Shown: positions 18,318 through 30,717 of the stretch, one piece after another
Numbering within the stretch: the first letter of the stretch is position 1
Layout: each line of letters begins with the position of its first letter
Assembly: GCA_016789705.1 (NCBI GenBank)
Contig: JAEUQR010000126.1
Location: 1 to 45,007 of the forward strand
Direction: 5' to 3'
Length of the DNA stretch: 45,007 nt
Source: Acidobacteriota bacterium
Lineage (GTDB): Bacteria > Acidobacteriota > Vicinamibacteria > Vicinamibacterales > UBA2999
Program-made: the position numbers and the translations under genes
Notes under the pieces: model-generated
The model's database searches: none
Told to the model about the DNA's origin: nothing
Seen by the model: only the letters and a program-made list of their open reading frames with translations

Positions 18318-20162
18318 ATGTGCGGAATCATCGGCTACATCGGGCAGCGGCAGGTCGTGCCGCTCATCATCGAGGGCCTGCGGAAGCTCGAGTATCGCGG
18401 CTACGACTCAGCCGGCATCGCCGTGGTCAACCACGGCGAGCTCTCGATTCGGCGCAGCGCCGGCAAACTCGGCAATCTCGAGACGGCGCTCGCCGCCGAC
18501 CCGCTGTCGGGGGAATACGGCCTCGGCCACACCCGCTGGGCGACCCACGGCCGGCCCACCGAAGAGAACGCCCATCCGCATCGCGACTGCACAGGCCGCA
18601 TCGTCGTCGTGCACAACGGCATCATCGAGAACTACCTCGAGCTGAAGCGCGAGCTGCAGTCACAGGGCCACACCTTCGTCACCGAGACCGACACGGAAGT
18701 GGTGGCGCACCTCGTTGAACGCGAGTGGAAGAACGACGGCCTCGACGGCGCCGTGCGACGCGCCATGACCCACCTGCGCGGGCTCTTCGCGCTCGTGCTG
18801 CTCTCGGCCGACGATCCGCACAAGCTGGTCGCCGTCCGCAACGGCCCCCCGGCGGTCGTGGGGCTGGGCGACGGCGAGTACTTCGTGGCCTCTGACATCC
18901 CGGCCATCCTGCAGTACACGCGCAACGTCGTCTTCCTCGGCGATCAGGAAATGGCCGTCGTCACACAGGCCGGCGCCGTGTTCTCGGACTTCACCGGCAC
19001 CGTCATCACGAAGACGCCCACGCGCGTCACCTGGGACCCCATCGCCGCGGAGAAGGCCGGTTACAAGCACTTCATGCTCAAGGAGATCTTCGAGCAGCCG
19101 GCGGCCGTGCGCGACACCATCCTCGGCCGCGTCTCGCTCGAAACGGGCACGATCTTCCCGGACGACACCGGCCTCTCGGATTCCGACCTCACGAACATCG
19201 ACCGCGTCACCCTGATTGCCTGCGGCACGTCGTGGCACGCGGCGCTCGTCGGCAAGTTCCTCATCGAGGAGCTGGCGCGGGTGCCGGTGGAAGTGGACTA
19301 CGGCTCGGAGTATCGCTACCGGAAGCCGCTGGCCGGGCCGAAGACCCTCGCCGTCGCCATCACGCAGTCTGGCGAAACCGCCGACACGCTGGCGGCGCTG
19401 CGCGAAGCCAAACAACAGGGCGCGAAGAGCCTCGCCATCTGCAACGTCGTGGGCAGCATGGCCACGCGCGAGAGCGACGGCACCATCTACACCCACGCCG
19501 GGCCGGAAATCGGCGTGGCCTCGACCAAGGCCTTCACCTCGCAGCTCGTGGCGCTCTACCTGCTTGCGCTGCACATGGGCCAGGCGCGCAAGACGCTCAC
19601 CGTCGAGCAGCGCAAGGCGCACATCGCGGACCTTCTGCAGCTGCCGCAGCAGATCGAACAGGTGCTGAAGTGCGCGCCGCAGATTGAAGACATCGCCTCG
19701 CGCTTCCACAACCGCACGGACTTCCTGTATCTGGGACGCGGCATCAACTATCCGATCGCGCTCGAAGGCGCGCTGAAACTGAAGGAAATCTCCTACATCC
19801 ACGCCGAGGGCTACCCGGCCGGCGAGATGAAGCACGGACCGATCGCCCTCATCGACGAGCGGATGCCGGTCGTGGCGATTGCGCCGCACGACCACGTGTT
19901 CGAGAAGATGCAGGGGAACATCCAGGAAGCCAAGGCCCGCGGCGGCGCCGTGATTGCCATCACAACCGCCGGCGACGACACCCTGTGGCGCCTGCTCGAT
20001 CGCACGAGTGACTCGATCGTGGCAGTGCCTGCCATGTCGCCGTTCCTGGCGCCGATCGTGATCACCGTGCCGCTGCAGCTCCTCTCGTACCACATCGCCG
20101 TGCGCCGGGGCTGCGACGTCGATCAGCCGCGGAACCTCGCGAAGAGCGTCACTGTAGAATAG
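18318..20162 (+). CDS. glmS: Glutamine-fructose-6-phosphate aminotransferase
   Basis: A 614-residue enzyme that makes glucosamine-6-phosphate from fructose-6-phosphate and glutamine, the first committed step to UDP-GlcNAc. The nucleophile Cys2 opens the N-terminal glutaminase domain ([12 protein letters not shown]), with [10 protein letters not shown] and [20 protein letters not shown]. Two SIS isomerase domains follow ([79 protein letters not shown]). The canonical C-terminus [11 protein letters not shown] is intact. The 34-base upstream gap is too short for a glmS ribozyme. Confidence 0.97.
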   Translation: MCGIIGYIGQRQVVPLIIEGLRKLEYRGYDSAGIAVVNHGELSIRRSAGKLGNLETALAADPLSGEYGLGHTRWATHGRPTEENAHPHRDCTGRIVVVHNGIIENYLELKRELQSQGHTFVTETDTEVVAHLVEREWKNDGLDGAVRRAMTHLRGLFALVLLSADDPHKLVAVRNGPPAVVGLGDGEYFVASDIPAILQYTRNVVFLGDQEMAVVTQAGAVFSDFTGTVITKTPTRVTWDPIAAEKAGYKHFMLKEIFEQPAAVRDTILGRVSLETGTIFPDDTGLSDSDLTNIDRVTLIACGTSWHAALVGKFLIEELARVPVEVDYGSEYRYRKPLAGPKTLAVAITQSGETADTLAALREAKQQGAKSLAICNVVGSMATRESDGTIYTHAGPEIGVASTKAFTSQLVALYLLALHMGQARKTLTVEQRKAHIADLLQLPQQIEQVLKCAPQIEDIASRFHNRTDFLYLGRGINYPIALEGALKLKEISYIHAEGYPAGEMKHGPIALIDERMPVVAIAPHDHVFEKMQGNIQEAKARGGAVIAITTAGDDTLWRLLDRTSDSIVAVPAMSPFLAPIVITVPLQLLSYHIAVRRGCDVDQPRNLAKSVTVE

Positions 20163-20167
20163 GGAGG

Positions 20168-22423
20168 TTGGACCTCCTCTCGTCACTGAACACTGAACAG
20201 CGTGCGGCCGTCGAGCACGTCGACGGCGCGCTGCTCATCCTCGCCGGCGCCGGCTCCGGCAAGACGCGTGTCATCGCGCACCGCGTCGCCCATCTCATCC
20301 AGGAACGCCATGCCTCGCTCGACGAGGTGCTGGCGGTCACCTTCACGAACAAGGCCGCCGAAGAGATGCGGCACCGGGTAGGTGCGCTGCTCGAGTGCGA
20401 CTGCAAAGGGATGTGGATTTCGACCTTCCACGCCCTCTGCGCCAAGCTGCTCCGCCGTGAGGCGCATCATCTGGGCCTGTCGCGCAGCTTCACGATCTAC
20501 GATTCCGGCGATCAGCAGTCGGTCATCAAGCAGCTCGTGAAGGACTACGGCATGGACGACTCCACGTTCCAGCCGCGCATGGTGCTCAGCCGCATCAGCC
20601 ATGCGAAGAACCGCATGGAGGGACCGGAGACGTTCACTGACGCGTGGAACCTGCGCGACCGCGACATCGGCAAACTGTATCAGGGGTATCTCGACGCACT
20701 GAAGGAAGCGAGCGCGCTCGACTTCGATGACCTGCTGCTGAAGACGGTCGAGCTCTTCGATACCGCGCCGGGCGTGCGCGAACGGTATGCGCGGCGGTTC
20801 CGCTTCGCGATGATCGATGAGTACCAGGACACGAACCGCCCCCAGTACCTGCTCGTGAAGCAGCTCGTGAGCGTGCACGGTAATCTCTGCGTGGTGGGCG
20901 ACCCTGACCAGTCGATCTACAAGTGGCGCGGCGCGGATGTGAAGAACATCCTCGACTTCGAGCGCGACTTCCCTGACGCGGTGACCGTCAAGCTCGAACG
21001 GAACTATCGCTCCACGCAGGTCATCCTGGATGCGGCGTCGGCGGTCGTCAGCCACAATCGCGGCCGCAAGGACAAGGTGCTCTGGACCGACCAGGCCGGC
21101 GGGGCGCCGATCGTGACCTACCGGGGCGCTGACGAGCTCGATGAGGCGGACTTCATCGTGAAGGTCGTGCGGCGCGCCATCCAGGCTGACTACGCCACCA
21201 CGGCCGCCATCCTGTATCGCACGAACGCGCAGTCGCGGGCGGTGGAAGACGGCCTGCGCACCGCCGGTATTCCCTACCAGGTGCTCGGCGGCACCGGGTT
21301 CTACGAGCGGCGCGAGATCAAGGACGCGTTGTCGTACCTGAAGCTCGTGCTCAACCCGCACGACGATGTCGCCCTCCGGCGCGTCATCAACGTGCCGCCA
21401 CGCGGCATCGGCAAGGGCGTGATGGACGCGCTCGAGAAGGTCGATACACAGGCCCCTGACGTGGACGCGCCGCCGCTGCTCGCCGGACTCGACATGATCG
21501 AGTCGTCGAATTCGCTCTGGGCGAAGCTCGATGCCGCGGTCACCCGCGGCGGCGTGGCGTCGCGCCAGGCCGCGCCGCTCGCCGCCTTCCGCGACATGAT
21601 GCTCGGCATCACGGCGGCAGCGGAGAAGGAGCCCGTCTCCACGGTGCTCGGTCTGCTGCTCGACCGCTCCGGCTATCTGCGCGACCTGCGCGAGGAGAAG
21701 AGCGAAGAGGCGGACGGGCGCATCGAGAACCTTATGGAACTCGTGTCGGTGGCGCGCCAGTTCGAATCAGGCGACGCCGATCCGTCGCTCGCGTCGTTCG
21801 TCGATCGGCTGGCGCTGCTGTCGGACGTCGACAAGCCCGAGGGCAGTCAGGCGGCGCGGGCGCTGCTCATGACGATGCATTCCGCCAAGGGCCTCGAGTT
21901 CCCGGTCGTGGTCATCGCCGGGATGGAGGAGGGCCTCTTTCCGCACTCGCGCGCCAAGGACGACGAGTCGGAGCTCGAGGAGGAGCGGCGGCTCTGCTAT
22001 GTGGGCATCACGCGCGCCAGGCGCGAGCTGTATCTCACGAGCGCGATGCGGCGCCGTATCTTCGGCGAGTACAAGGACACGGAGCCGTCACGTTTCCTCG
22101 ACGAGATTCCGCCAGAGCTGCAGCGGCATGAGGAGTCTCGTGCGCAGAGCAGCATGCGGTCGCCGGCGCGAAGCTGGGGTTATGCGGCCACGCCGTACAG
22201 CCGCGCGCCGCAGCGTCCGCCGCGTGAGGTGCAGCCCGAAGACGAAGACCAGTCGGGGCGGGGCGGCCTGCGGACTGGCAGCCGCGTGCGCCACGCGATG
22301 TTCGGCGTGGGCACGGTGCAGTCGGTCGAGGAGCTGGACGACGACGTGAAGGTGGTCGTGAAGTTCACGACCGTGGGCACGAAGACCCTGCGCGCGAAGT
22401 ACGCGAAGCTGCAGCCGGCCTAG
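20168..22423 (+). CDS. uvrD: UvrD/PcrA-type DNA helicase
   Basis: A 751-residue superfamily 1A 3'-5' DNA helicase for excision repair and replication-fork maintenance. Motifs in order: Q-motif region LNTEQRAAVEHV, Walker A AGAGSGKTRV, VTFTNKAAEEM, Walker B DEYQDTN, VVGDPDQSIYKWRGAD, LERNYRST, MTMHSAKGLEFPVVVIAGMEEG and YVGITRARRELYL. The C-terminal Tudor-like RNA-polymerase-binding domain (GSRVRHAMFGVGTVQ to the end) suggests the PcrA subtype. The start is TTG 20168, chosen because MDLLSSLN matches the family N-terminus; GGGAGG abuts it with no spacer, and TAGAAT ends 7 bases before. Five bases separate it from glmS. Confidence 0.93.
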   Translation: MDLLSSLNTEQRAAVEHVDGALLILAGAGSGKTRVIAHRVAHLIQERHASLDEVLAVTFTNKAAEEMRHRVGALLECDCKGMWISTFHALCAKLLRREAHHLGLSRSFTIYDSGDQQSVIKQLVKDYGMDDSTFQPRMVLSRISHAKNRMEGPETFTDAWNLRDRDIGKLYQGYLDALKEASALDFDDLLLKTVELFDTAPGVRERYARRFRFAMIDEYQDTNRPQYLLVKQLVSVHGNLCVVGDPDQSIYKWRGADVKNILDFERDFPDAVTVKLERNYRSTQVILDAASAVVSHNRGRKDKVLWTDQAGGAPIVTYRGADELDEADFIVKVVRRAIQADYATTAAILYRTNAQSRAVEDGLRTAGIPYQVLGGTGFYERREIKDALSYLKLVLNPHDDVALRRVINVPPRGIGKGVMDALEKVDTQAPDVDAPPLLAGLDMIESSNSLWAKLDAAVTRGGVASRQAAPLAAFRDMMLGITAAAEKEPVSTVLGLLLDRSGYLRDLREEKSEEADGRIENLMELVSVARQFESGDADPSLASFVDRLALLSDVDKPEGSQAARALLMTMHSAKGLEFPVVVIAGMEEGLFPHSRAKDDESELEEERRLCYVGITRARRELYLTSAMRRRIFGEYKDTEPSRFLDEIPPELQRHEESRAQSSMRSPARSWGYAATPYSRAPQRPPREVQPEDEDQSGRGGLRTGSRVRHAMFGVGTVQSVEELDDDVKVVVKFTTVGTKTLRAKYAKLQPA

Positions 22424-22427
22424 GCCG

Positions 22428-22445
22428 GCCCGGCAGCAGCCGGGC
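22428..22445. terminator. Stem-loop between convergent uvrD and gyrA
   Basis: A perfect 7-bp stem (GCCCGGC with GCCGGGC) with loop AGCA fills the 31-base gap between two convergent genes. No T-tract follows on either strand. Same design as the hairpin between galU and fmdB. Confidence 0.45.
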
Positions 22446-22454
22446 ACCCGGGTG

Positions 22455-25013
22455 TTACTCAGTGGGCTCGGTCGGTGGTTCGTCGGCCGGCGGCGTGGAC
22501 ACGTCGCCCGGCGCCGCAGCCTCTGACGGCGCCGTCTCGGCAGCCGCGGCGGCCTCGTCGTCCTTCTCGACGAGCGCCACTGACACCACCTTGTCGCCGT
22601 CGTCGAGGTCCATCAGCCGCACGCCCTGCGTGGCGCGGCCGATCGTCCGGATGTCTTCGGTGGCCGTGCGCAGGATCTTGCCCTGCTCGGTGATGAGCAG
22701 CAGCTCCTTGTCTTCGCTCACCTGCGCGATCTCGATCACGCGGCCATTCTTCGCGGTGATGTCGAGGTTCTTGAGGCCGACGCCGCCGCGGCTCTGCACG
22801 CGGTACTCGGCGAGCGGCGTGCGCTTGCCGTAGCCGAGTTCCGTGAGCGTGAGCAGCGTGCCACCCGGCTTCACGACCTCCATCGCCACGACCTCGTCAC
22901 CCTCGCGCAAGGTGATGCCGCGCACGCCGTAGGCCGTGCGGCCCATCGGGCGGACGTCGTCTTCGGGGAACCGGATGGCCATGCCCTGGCGCGTGCCGAT
23001 GAAGATTTCGCTCTGGCCGTCCGACAGCTGCACGGCGATGACACCGTCGCCGTCGTCGATGCCCATGGCGATGATGCCGCCGGCGCGCGGGTTGGAATAC
23101 GCGGAGAGCTCCGTCTTCTTGATCGTGCCGTTGCGCGTGCCCATCACCACGTGGTGCTGGTCGTCGAACTCGCGCACCGCCACCATCGAGGCGATCTTCT
23201 CGCCTTCTTCCATCTGGACGAGGTTGGCGATCGACTTGCCGCGGCCATCGGCGCCGACGTCGGGGATCTCGTGCACCTTCAGCCAGTAGGCGCGGCCGCG
23301 ATCCGTGAAGATCATCAGGAACGAGTGCGTGGAGGCGACGAAGAGGTGGTTCACCACGTCTTCCTCGCGCGTGCGCATGCCGATGCGGCCCTTGCCGCCG
23401 CGGCGCTGCTGCCGGTAGGTCGAGATCGGCGTGCGCTTGATGTAGCCGGTGTCGGTGACCGTGATCGCCACGTCTTCGTCGGCAATCAGGTCTTCGATGC
23501 TGAACTCGCTCTCGTCTTCGATGATGAGCGTGCGGCGCGGATCGCTGAACTTCGCCTGGGCGGCGCGCATCTCGTCGACGACGATCCTGAGCAGCAGTGT
23601 CTGGCTGCCGAGGATCGTGCGGAGGCGCTCGATGAGGCTGATGAGCTCGGCCAGCTCGTCGAGGATCTTCTGCCGCTCCAGACCGGTCAGGCGCTGGAGC
23701 TGCATGTCGAGGATCGCCTGCGACTGGATGTCCGACAGGCCGAAGTTCGTCATGAGGCCGGTCTTCGCTTCCGGCGTGGACTTCGACGAGCGGATGAGCG
23801 TGATGACGGCGTCGATCTGATCGAGCGCGATCCGCAGCCCTTCGAGGATGTGAGCGCGGGCCTCGGCCTTGCGCAGCTCGAATTCGATGCGCCGCCGCAC
23901 GACGTCGCGGCGGAACTCGACGAAGTGCTCGAGCACCTCGAGCAGCGAGAGCACACGCGGCCGCCCGGCCACGATCGCGAGCGTGATGATGCCGAAGGTC
24001 TGCTGGAGCTGGGTGTGCTTGTAGAGGTTGTTCAGCACCACCTCGCCCACTTCGCCACGCTTCAGTTCGATCACGATCCGCATGCCGTCGCGGTCGGATT
24101 CGTCGCGGATGTCGGAGATGCCTTCGAGCGACTTCTCGCGCACGAGGTCGGCGATGCGTTCGAGCAGCGTGCTCTTGTTGACCTGGTACGGAATCTCGGT
24201 GATGACGATCTGCAGCCGATCGCCCTTCTTCATCGGCTCGATTTCGGCCTTGGCGCGCACCTGCACGCCGCCGCGGCCGCGGATGTAGGCCTCGTGGATG
24301 CCGCGCCGCCCCACGATGATGCCGCCGGTCGGGAAGTCGGGACCGGGAATCAGGCGGATGAGTTCCTTGAGCTTCTGTTCGGCGGTGAGTTTCGGGGCGT
24401 CGGCCGGCGCGAGCAGCGTGTTCTCGATGAGCCACACCGTGCCTTCGATCACCTCGCTGAGGTTGTGCGGCGGGATGTTCGTGGCCATGCCCACGGCGAT
24501 GCCCGTCGAGCCGTTGACCAGCAGGTTCGGGTACACCGTGGGGAAGACGGTGGGTTCGGTCGTGGTCTCGTCGAAGTTCGGAACGAAGTCGACGGTGTCC
24601 TTGTCGAGGTCGTTCATCATCGCTTCGGCGAGCGCTTCGAGACGCGCTTCGGTGTAGCGATAGGCCGCCGGACGGTCACCGTCGACCGAGCCGAAGTTGC
24701 CCTGGCCATCCACCAGGGTCTTGCGCATGTTGAAGTCCTGCGCCAGGCGCACGAGGGTGTCGTAAGCCGGGGCGTCGCCGTGGGGATGGTAGTTGCCGAT
24801 GACTTCGCCGACGATCTTCGCGCACTTGCGGTAGGCGCGGTTGCTCGCCAGGCCCATCTGCCGCATGGCGAAGAGCACGCGCCGGTGCGCGGGCTTCAGC
24901 CCGTCACGCACGTCGGGAAGCGCGCGCCCGATGATCACGCTCATCGCGTAATCCAGGTACGAGCGCTTCATCTCGTCTTCGATGTTGACGGGTACGCGCG
25001 ATTCAGTAGTCAT
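22455..25013 (-). CDS. gyrA: DNA gyrase subunit A
   Basis: An 852-residue subunit that breaks and rejoins DNA for negative supercoiling. The winged-helix/tower core starts [24 protein letters not shown]; the catalytic Tyr is Tyr120 in [10 protein letters not shown]. The C-terminal beta-pinwheel contains repeated G-K-G or G-R-G strand motifs and the GyrA box QRRGGKG, which separates gyrase from topoisomerase IV. In the quinolone pocket the run [11 protein letters not shown] places Ala81 where E. coli has Ser83; Asp85 (E. coli Asp87) is kept. The C-terminal tail is acidic and Ala/Pro/Glu-rich. It follows gyrB on the same strand after an 83-base gap with heptad repeats. Confidence 0.97.
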   Translation of the reverse strand: MTTESRVPVNIEDEMKRSYLDYAMSVIIGRALPDVRDGLKPAHRRVLFAMRQMGLASNRAYRKCAKIVGEVIGNYHPHGDAPAYDTLVRLAQDFNMRKTLVDGQGNFGSVDGDRPAAYRYTEARLEALAEAMMNDLDKDTVDFVPNFDETTTEPTVFPTVYPNLLVNGSTGIAVGMATNIPPHNLSEVIEGTVWLIENTLLAPADAPKLTAEQKLKELIRLIPGPDFPTGGIIVGRRGIHEAYIRGRGGVQVRAKAEIEPMKKGDRLQIVITEIPYQVNKSTLLERIADLVREKSLEGISDIRDESDRDGMRIVIELKRGEVGEVVLNNLYKHTQLQQTFGIITLAIVAGRPRVLSLLEVLEHFVEFRRDVVRRRIEFELRKAEARAHILEGLRIALDQIDAVITLIRSSKSTPEAKTGLMTNFGLSDIQSQAILDMQLQRLTGLERQKILDELAELISLIERLRTILGSQTLLLRIVVDEMRAAQAKFSDPRRTLIIEDESEFSIEDLIADEDVAITVTDTGYIKRTPISTYRQQRRGGKGRIGMRTREEDVVNHLFVASTHSFLMIFTDRGRAYWLKVHEIPDVGADGRGKSIANLVQMEEGEKIASMVAVREFDDQHHVVMGTRNGTIKKTELSAYSNPRAGGIIAMGIDDGDGVIAVQLSDGQSEIFIGTRQGMAIRFPEDDVRPMGRTAYGVRGITLREGDEVVAMEVVKPGGTLLTLTELGYGKRTPLAEYRVQSRGGVGLKNLDITAKNGRVIEIAQVSEDKELLLITEQGKILRTATEDIRTIGRATQGVRLMDLDDGDKVVSVALVEKDDEAAAAAETAPSEAAAPGDVSTPPADEPPTEPTE

Positions 25014-25063
25014 CGTGTGTGATGTGGCGACGGCTCTTCAGCCGGCTGCAGCGTGACTCCTGT

Positions 25064-25096
25064 GAGCCCCGGCCCCCAGCCTCCAGTCCCCAGCCC

Positions 25097-25098
<2 letters not shown>
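25064..25098. repeat. Degenerate 7-base tandem repeat, gyrB-gyrA gap
   Basis: About five tandem units approximating CAGYCCC (CAGCCTC, CAGTCCC, CAGCCCC, preceded by GAGCCCC and a slipped unit) sit at the 3' end of gyrB and partly form its stop region. Similar period-7 arrays occur at 41500-41527 and 44441-44468. Confidence 0.5.
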
Positions 25099-27712
<2,614 letters not shown>

Positions 27713-27753
27713 CTACCCTTCGTTTCGACGACAGGAATGCCAGGAGCGCGTCG

Positions 27754-28866
27754 TCAGACGCGCATCGGCATGATGACGTAGGTGTAGCTGTAGCCTTCGG
27801 CGGCCACCGGCGAGAGCACGGCCTGGCTCACATCGTCTTTCACGTCGAGCGCCACGACTTCGGCGTCAACGACGTTCAGGAAGTCGAGGACATACTGCGC
27901 GTTGAAGCAGATGGTCATGCCGGCGCCGCTGTAGTCGACAGTGAGCGGTTCGCGCGCTTCGCCGAATTCGGGGCTGCTGGTCGTGACATCGACCTTGCCC
28001 TGGTCGATGATGAACTTGAGGGCGCGCGACCGTTCGTTCGACAGGATGGCCACGCGCTTGACGGCGCTCGTGAGGCGATCGCGTTCGAATTCGATGTGTT
28101 TGTCGTTGCCCTTCGGGATGACCTTCTCGTAGGCCGGGAACTGGCCGTCGATCATGCGCGAGACGAGCAGCCGCGGCCCGATGCGGAAGAACATGTGGTT
28201 CTCGCCGCGTTCGTATTCCACATCGCGGTCGCTGTCGGCGAGCAGGCGGCCCAGTTCCGAGAGCGTCTTGCGCGGCAGGATGGCCTTGATCTCTTCGCCC
28301 TTCGGGCCGGTGCGCGTGGCCGTGGCGAGGGCCAGGCGGTGGCCGTCGGTCGCCACCATCGTCATGCTGTCGGTCTTCACGACGAAGAGGGCGCCGTTCA
28401 GGTAGTAGCGCGTGTCTTCGCCCGTGATCGCGAACTGGGTCTTCGAGATGAGCTGGCGCAGCGACGTCGAGGCGAGCGTGGTGGCGCCCGTCAGTTCCGA
28501 ACTGGGCGGGGTGGGGAAGTCGGCCACCGGCATCGTCGGCATCTTCGACTCGAAGCGGTCGGCCGATACGGTGACGTGGTTGCCGTCTTTCGTGGCGGCG
28601 AGCTTGACGTCGCCGTCGGGCAGCGACCGCACGATCTCGTAGAGCTTCTTGGCCGGCAGCGTGACCGCGCCTGGCTTCTCGACGGCGGCCTCGCAGCTGC
28701 TCGACAGCGTTACCTCGATGTCGGTGGCGAGGAGGCGGATGCTGCTTGTGCCGTCGGTTTCGATCAACACGTTCGCCAGGATGGGAATCGTGTTCTTGCG
28801 CTCGACGATCTGCTGGAAGAACTGCAGCTCACGCACAAGGTCGGCCTTCCGGGCGACGAGTTCCAT
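27754..28866 (-). CDS. dnaN: DNA polymerase III beta sliding clamp
   Basis: A 370-residue clamp that encircles DNA and tethers polymerase III. It starts MELVARKADLVRELQFFQQI followed by VERKNTIPILANVLIE, the standard clamp N-terminus, and ends with the conserved Y-I-M-P-M-R-V. The frame is open 36 codons further upstream, but that stretch overlaps the promoter and AT-rich origin DNA and has no clamp homology, so ATG 28866 was chosen; GAGG lies 11 bases before it. Three clamp domains are of usual length. It lies between gyrB and the AT-rich stretch before dnaA. Confidence 0.97.
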   Translation of the reverse strand: MELVARKADLVRELQFFQQIVERKNTIPILANVLIETDGTSSIRLLATDIEVTLSSSCEAAVEKPGAVTLPAKKLYEIVRSLPDGDVKLAATKDGNHVTVSADRFESKMPTMPVADFPTPPSSELTGATTLASTSLRQLISKTQFAITGEDTRYYLNGALFVVKTDSMTMVATDGHRLALATATRTGPKGEEIKAILPRKTLSELGRLLADSDRDVEYERGENHMFFRIGPRLLVSRMIDGQFPAYEKVIPKGNDKHIEFERDRLTSAVKRVAILSNERSRALKFIIDQGKVDVTTSSPEFGEAREPLTVDYSGAGMTICFNAQYVLDFLNVVDAEVVALDVKDDVSQAVLSPVAAEGYSYTYVIMPMRV

Positions 28867-28945
28867 GTTTGCGATGACCTCGAGAGAGGGGCCTGTGGCC
28901 GAACGATCTCTATCTGGAACTAGAGAGGTAATGAGTAGATGAAAA

Positions 28946-28974
28946 AGTATACAGGAATGTGCGTGGAAAACCAA
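28946..28974 (-). promoter_or_regulatory. dnaN: Promoter candidate for dnaN
   Basis: On the minus strand TTGGTT (28974-28969) and TATACT (28951-28946) are separated by 17 bases, about 80 bases before the dnaN start. A DnaA-box-like CGTGGAAAA (28962-28970, plus strand) overlaps the -35, which could let DnaA affect dnaN transcription. Confidence 0.55.
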
Positions 28975-29089
28975 ATATTACGCAGAGCTAAAACCTTTGA
29001 AATCAGGTGGTTAGCCTGTTGAATTTTCTGCGGATCCAGGACGGCTCGCAAGGTGGGCGGCGACGGCCGGACCGGGCCCGCACAGACGT

Positions 29090-29118
29090 CCACAATGCAT
29101 CCACGCAGTGCACTGTGG
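29090..29118. repeat. Inverted repeat in the dnaN-dnaA gap
   Basis: Arms CCACAATGCA and TGCACTGTGG are complementary with one mismatch and separated by 9 bases. The right arm overlaps the DnaA-box-like TGTGGAAAA at 29114. The outer core CCACA...TGTGG recurs in two other dyads around dnaA. Confidence 0.55.
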
Positions 29119-29155
29119 AAAAGCCGGGCCGGGGCCCGGACGGGGGCGGAATTGC

Positions 29156-30484
29156 TCAGCGAAATGCTTCAAGGAAGCCGGTCATCAGGCTGTTGAAATC
29201 TCCGTCTTTCTTGCGGAGCTCCTCGACCTTGTTGATCGAGTGGATGACCGTCGAATGGTGTTTGCCGCCGAAGTGTTTGCCGATTTCCGGCAGCGACGCG
29301 TGCGTCAGTTTCTTGCACAGGTACATCGCCACCTGCCGCGGCATCGCCACCGACTTGGCGTTGTTGCGTGACTTCAGGTCGGTGATCTTGAGCTGGTAGT
29401 AGTCGGCGACGTACTTCTGGATCTGTTCGAGCGAGATGGCGCGGTCGTCGTGATCGATGACGTTGCGCAGCACTTCCTGCGCGAGTTCCACCGAGATGGT
29501 GCGGCCCGTGAGCGACGCGTAGGCGAGCAGGCGGATGAGCGACCCTTCGAGTTCGCGGATGTTCGACTTGATGCGCGAGGCGATGTACATCGCGACGTTG
29601 TCGGGCAGCGGAATCGCTTCCGTATCGGCCTTTTTTCGCAGGATCGCCACCTTCGTCTCGAGGTTCGGCGGCTGCACGTCGGCGATGAGGCCCCACTCGA
29701 AGCGCGAGCGCAGGCGTTCTTCGAGCCGTGGAATTTCGTGCGGCGGGCGATCGCTGCTGAGGATGATCTGCTTCTGCGCGTCGTAGAGGGCGTTGAACGT
29801 GTGGAAGAACTCGTTCTGCGTGCCTTCTTTGCCGGCCACGAACTGGATGTCGTCCACGAGCAACACGTCCACCGAGCGGTACCGTTCACGGAACTCGAGG
29901 ATGCGGTCGTAGCGCACGGCGTTGATCATCTCGTTCATGAAGCGTTCGGACGAGATGTAGGTCAGGCGCAGCCCGGCGCCGTGTTGCACGACGTACTGCC
30001 CGATGGCGTGCATCAGGTGCGTCTTGCCCAGCCCCACGCCACCGTAGATGAAGAGCGGGTTGTACGACAGCGATGGCGCTTCGGCCACCGCGCGGCAGGC
30101 GGCGTGCGCGAACTGATTCGACGGGCCGACGATGAAGGTATCGAACGTGTAGCGCGGATTGAGGCCCTGGGCAACACCCGTGGGCGCATCAGAAACCGTC
30201 ACGTCCGGATGGGGTTCCGGGGCCTCAGGCACCGGCGCTTCGGCGTCGGCGGACTGGAAGGCCAGCCGAGCGTCGGGCCGGCCTACCTCGTGTAGGGCTT
30301 CTTCCAGCACGACTGCGTAGTGCTTGGTCAGCCAGTCCTTGAAGAGCGGGTTCGGCACCCGGATGGTCAGGGTGACGCCGTCGTCGGCCACGAAGCCGGT
30401 GGGCTTGAACCAGGTGAAGTAGCTGTGTCTATTGACTTTAGCTTCAACCTTGGCAAGCACCTGGTCCCAGACATTCACAGACAT
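29156..30484 (-). CDS. dnaA: Chromosomal replication initiator DnaA
   Basis: A 442-residue AAA+ initiator that binds DnaA boxes and opens oriC. Domain I (1-70): [29 protein letters not shown]. Domain II linker is about 71-108 and Pro/Ala/Asp-rich. Domain III begins [20 protein letters not shown], with Walker A GGVGLGKT (148-155), Walker B LLVDD (208-212), and a sensor region IILSSDRPP. Domain IV carries the box-binding signature near 400-420 ([16 protein letters not shown]). The frame is open 80 codons further upstream, but that part runs through the DnaA-box cluster and lacks homology; ATG 30484 matches the family start. Confidence 0.98.
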   Translation of the reverse strand: MSVNVWDQVLAKVEAKVNRHSYFTWFKPTGFVADDGVTLTIRVPNPLFKDWLTKHYAVVLEEALHEVGRPDARLAFQSADAEAPVPEAPEPHPDVTVSDAPTGVAQGLNPRYTFDTFIVGPSNQFAHAACRAVAEAPSLSYNPLFIYGGVGLGKTHLMHAIGQYVVQHGAGLRLTYISSERFMNEMINAVRYDRILEFRERYRSVDVLLVDDIQFVAGKEGTQNEFFHTFNALYDAQKQIILSSDRPPHEIPRLEERLRSRFEWGLIADVQPPNLETKVAILRKKADTEAIPLPDNVAMYIASRIKSNIRELEGSLIRLLAYASLTGRTISVELAQEVLRNVIDHDDRAISLEQIQKYVADYYQLKITDLKSRNNAKSVAMPRQVAMYLCKKLTHASLPEIGKHFGGKHHSTVIHSINKVEELRKKDGDFNSLMTGFLEAFR

Positions 30485-30521
30485 ACGGCAGGATTCTGGG
30501 TGCAGCGAGGAAGGACAGCCA

Positions 30522-30554
30522 TTTTCCACAGGGTTTTCCACATGCTGTGGAAAA
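30522..30554. promoter_or_regulatory. DnaA-box cluster upstream of dnaA
   Basis: Three identical 9-mers TTTTCCACA lie within 33 bases: 30522-30530 and 30534-30542 on the plus strand, and 30546-30554 on the minus strand. The last two form a perfect inverted repeat with a 3-base spacer (TGC). The rest of the 290-base divergent gap between dnaA and rpmH (30485-30774) holds a second dyad and the rpmH promoter. The cluster is 38 bases upstream of the dnaA start and could serve both autoregulation and origin firing. Confidence 0.7.
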
Positions 30555-30696
30555 CCGGGGATTTCCGGGGTCTGGACATTGCGCCGGAGACCGGGTCCGC
30601 GTGAGGTCTGGCCGGGCGGAAACTGTAACACAGCCCCGCGACCGCTCCGTGCCGCGAATTGAACAAAATCTCTCAGTAAATCCGCTGTTTTCGGCG

Positions 30697-30717
30697 CGCA
30701 CCACAACCTGTGGTGCG
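30697..30717. repeat. 9-3-9 dyad abutting the rpmH -35 box
   Basis: Perfect 9-base arms CGCACCACA and TGTGGTGCG with spacer ACC end one base before TTGACA of the rpmH promoter. It has the same spacing and inner core (CCACA-3-TGTGG) as the DnaA-box dyad at 30534-30554 but different outer bases, so it may be an operator or a variant DnaA site. Confidence 0.55.

Larger units (their letters stand above)
28920..29122. other. Probable oriC segment (dnaN-dnaA gap): AT-rich DNA plus DnaA boxes
   Basis: No gene lies between the dnaN start (28866) and the dnaA stop (29156). By hand count, 41 of 110 bases in 28921-29030 are G or C, against about two-thirds in the surroundings, as expected for an unwinding element. 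DnaA-box-like TGTGGAAAA occurs at 29114-29122 (plus strand) and CGTGGAAAA at 28962-28970. Position beside dnaA/dnaN and next to parAB supports an origin. A second box cluster lies on the other side of dnaA. Confidence 0.6.

Noticed and set aside
23151..25022. A 623-codon open frame on the plus strand over gyrA
   Set aside because: Mirror translation of a conserved gene, with no recognisable motif.
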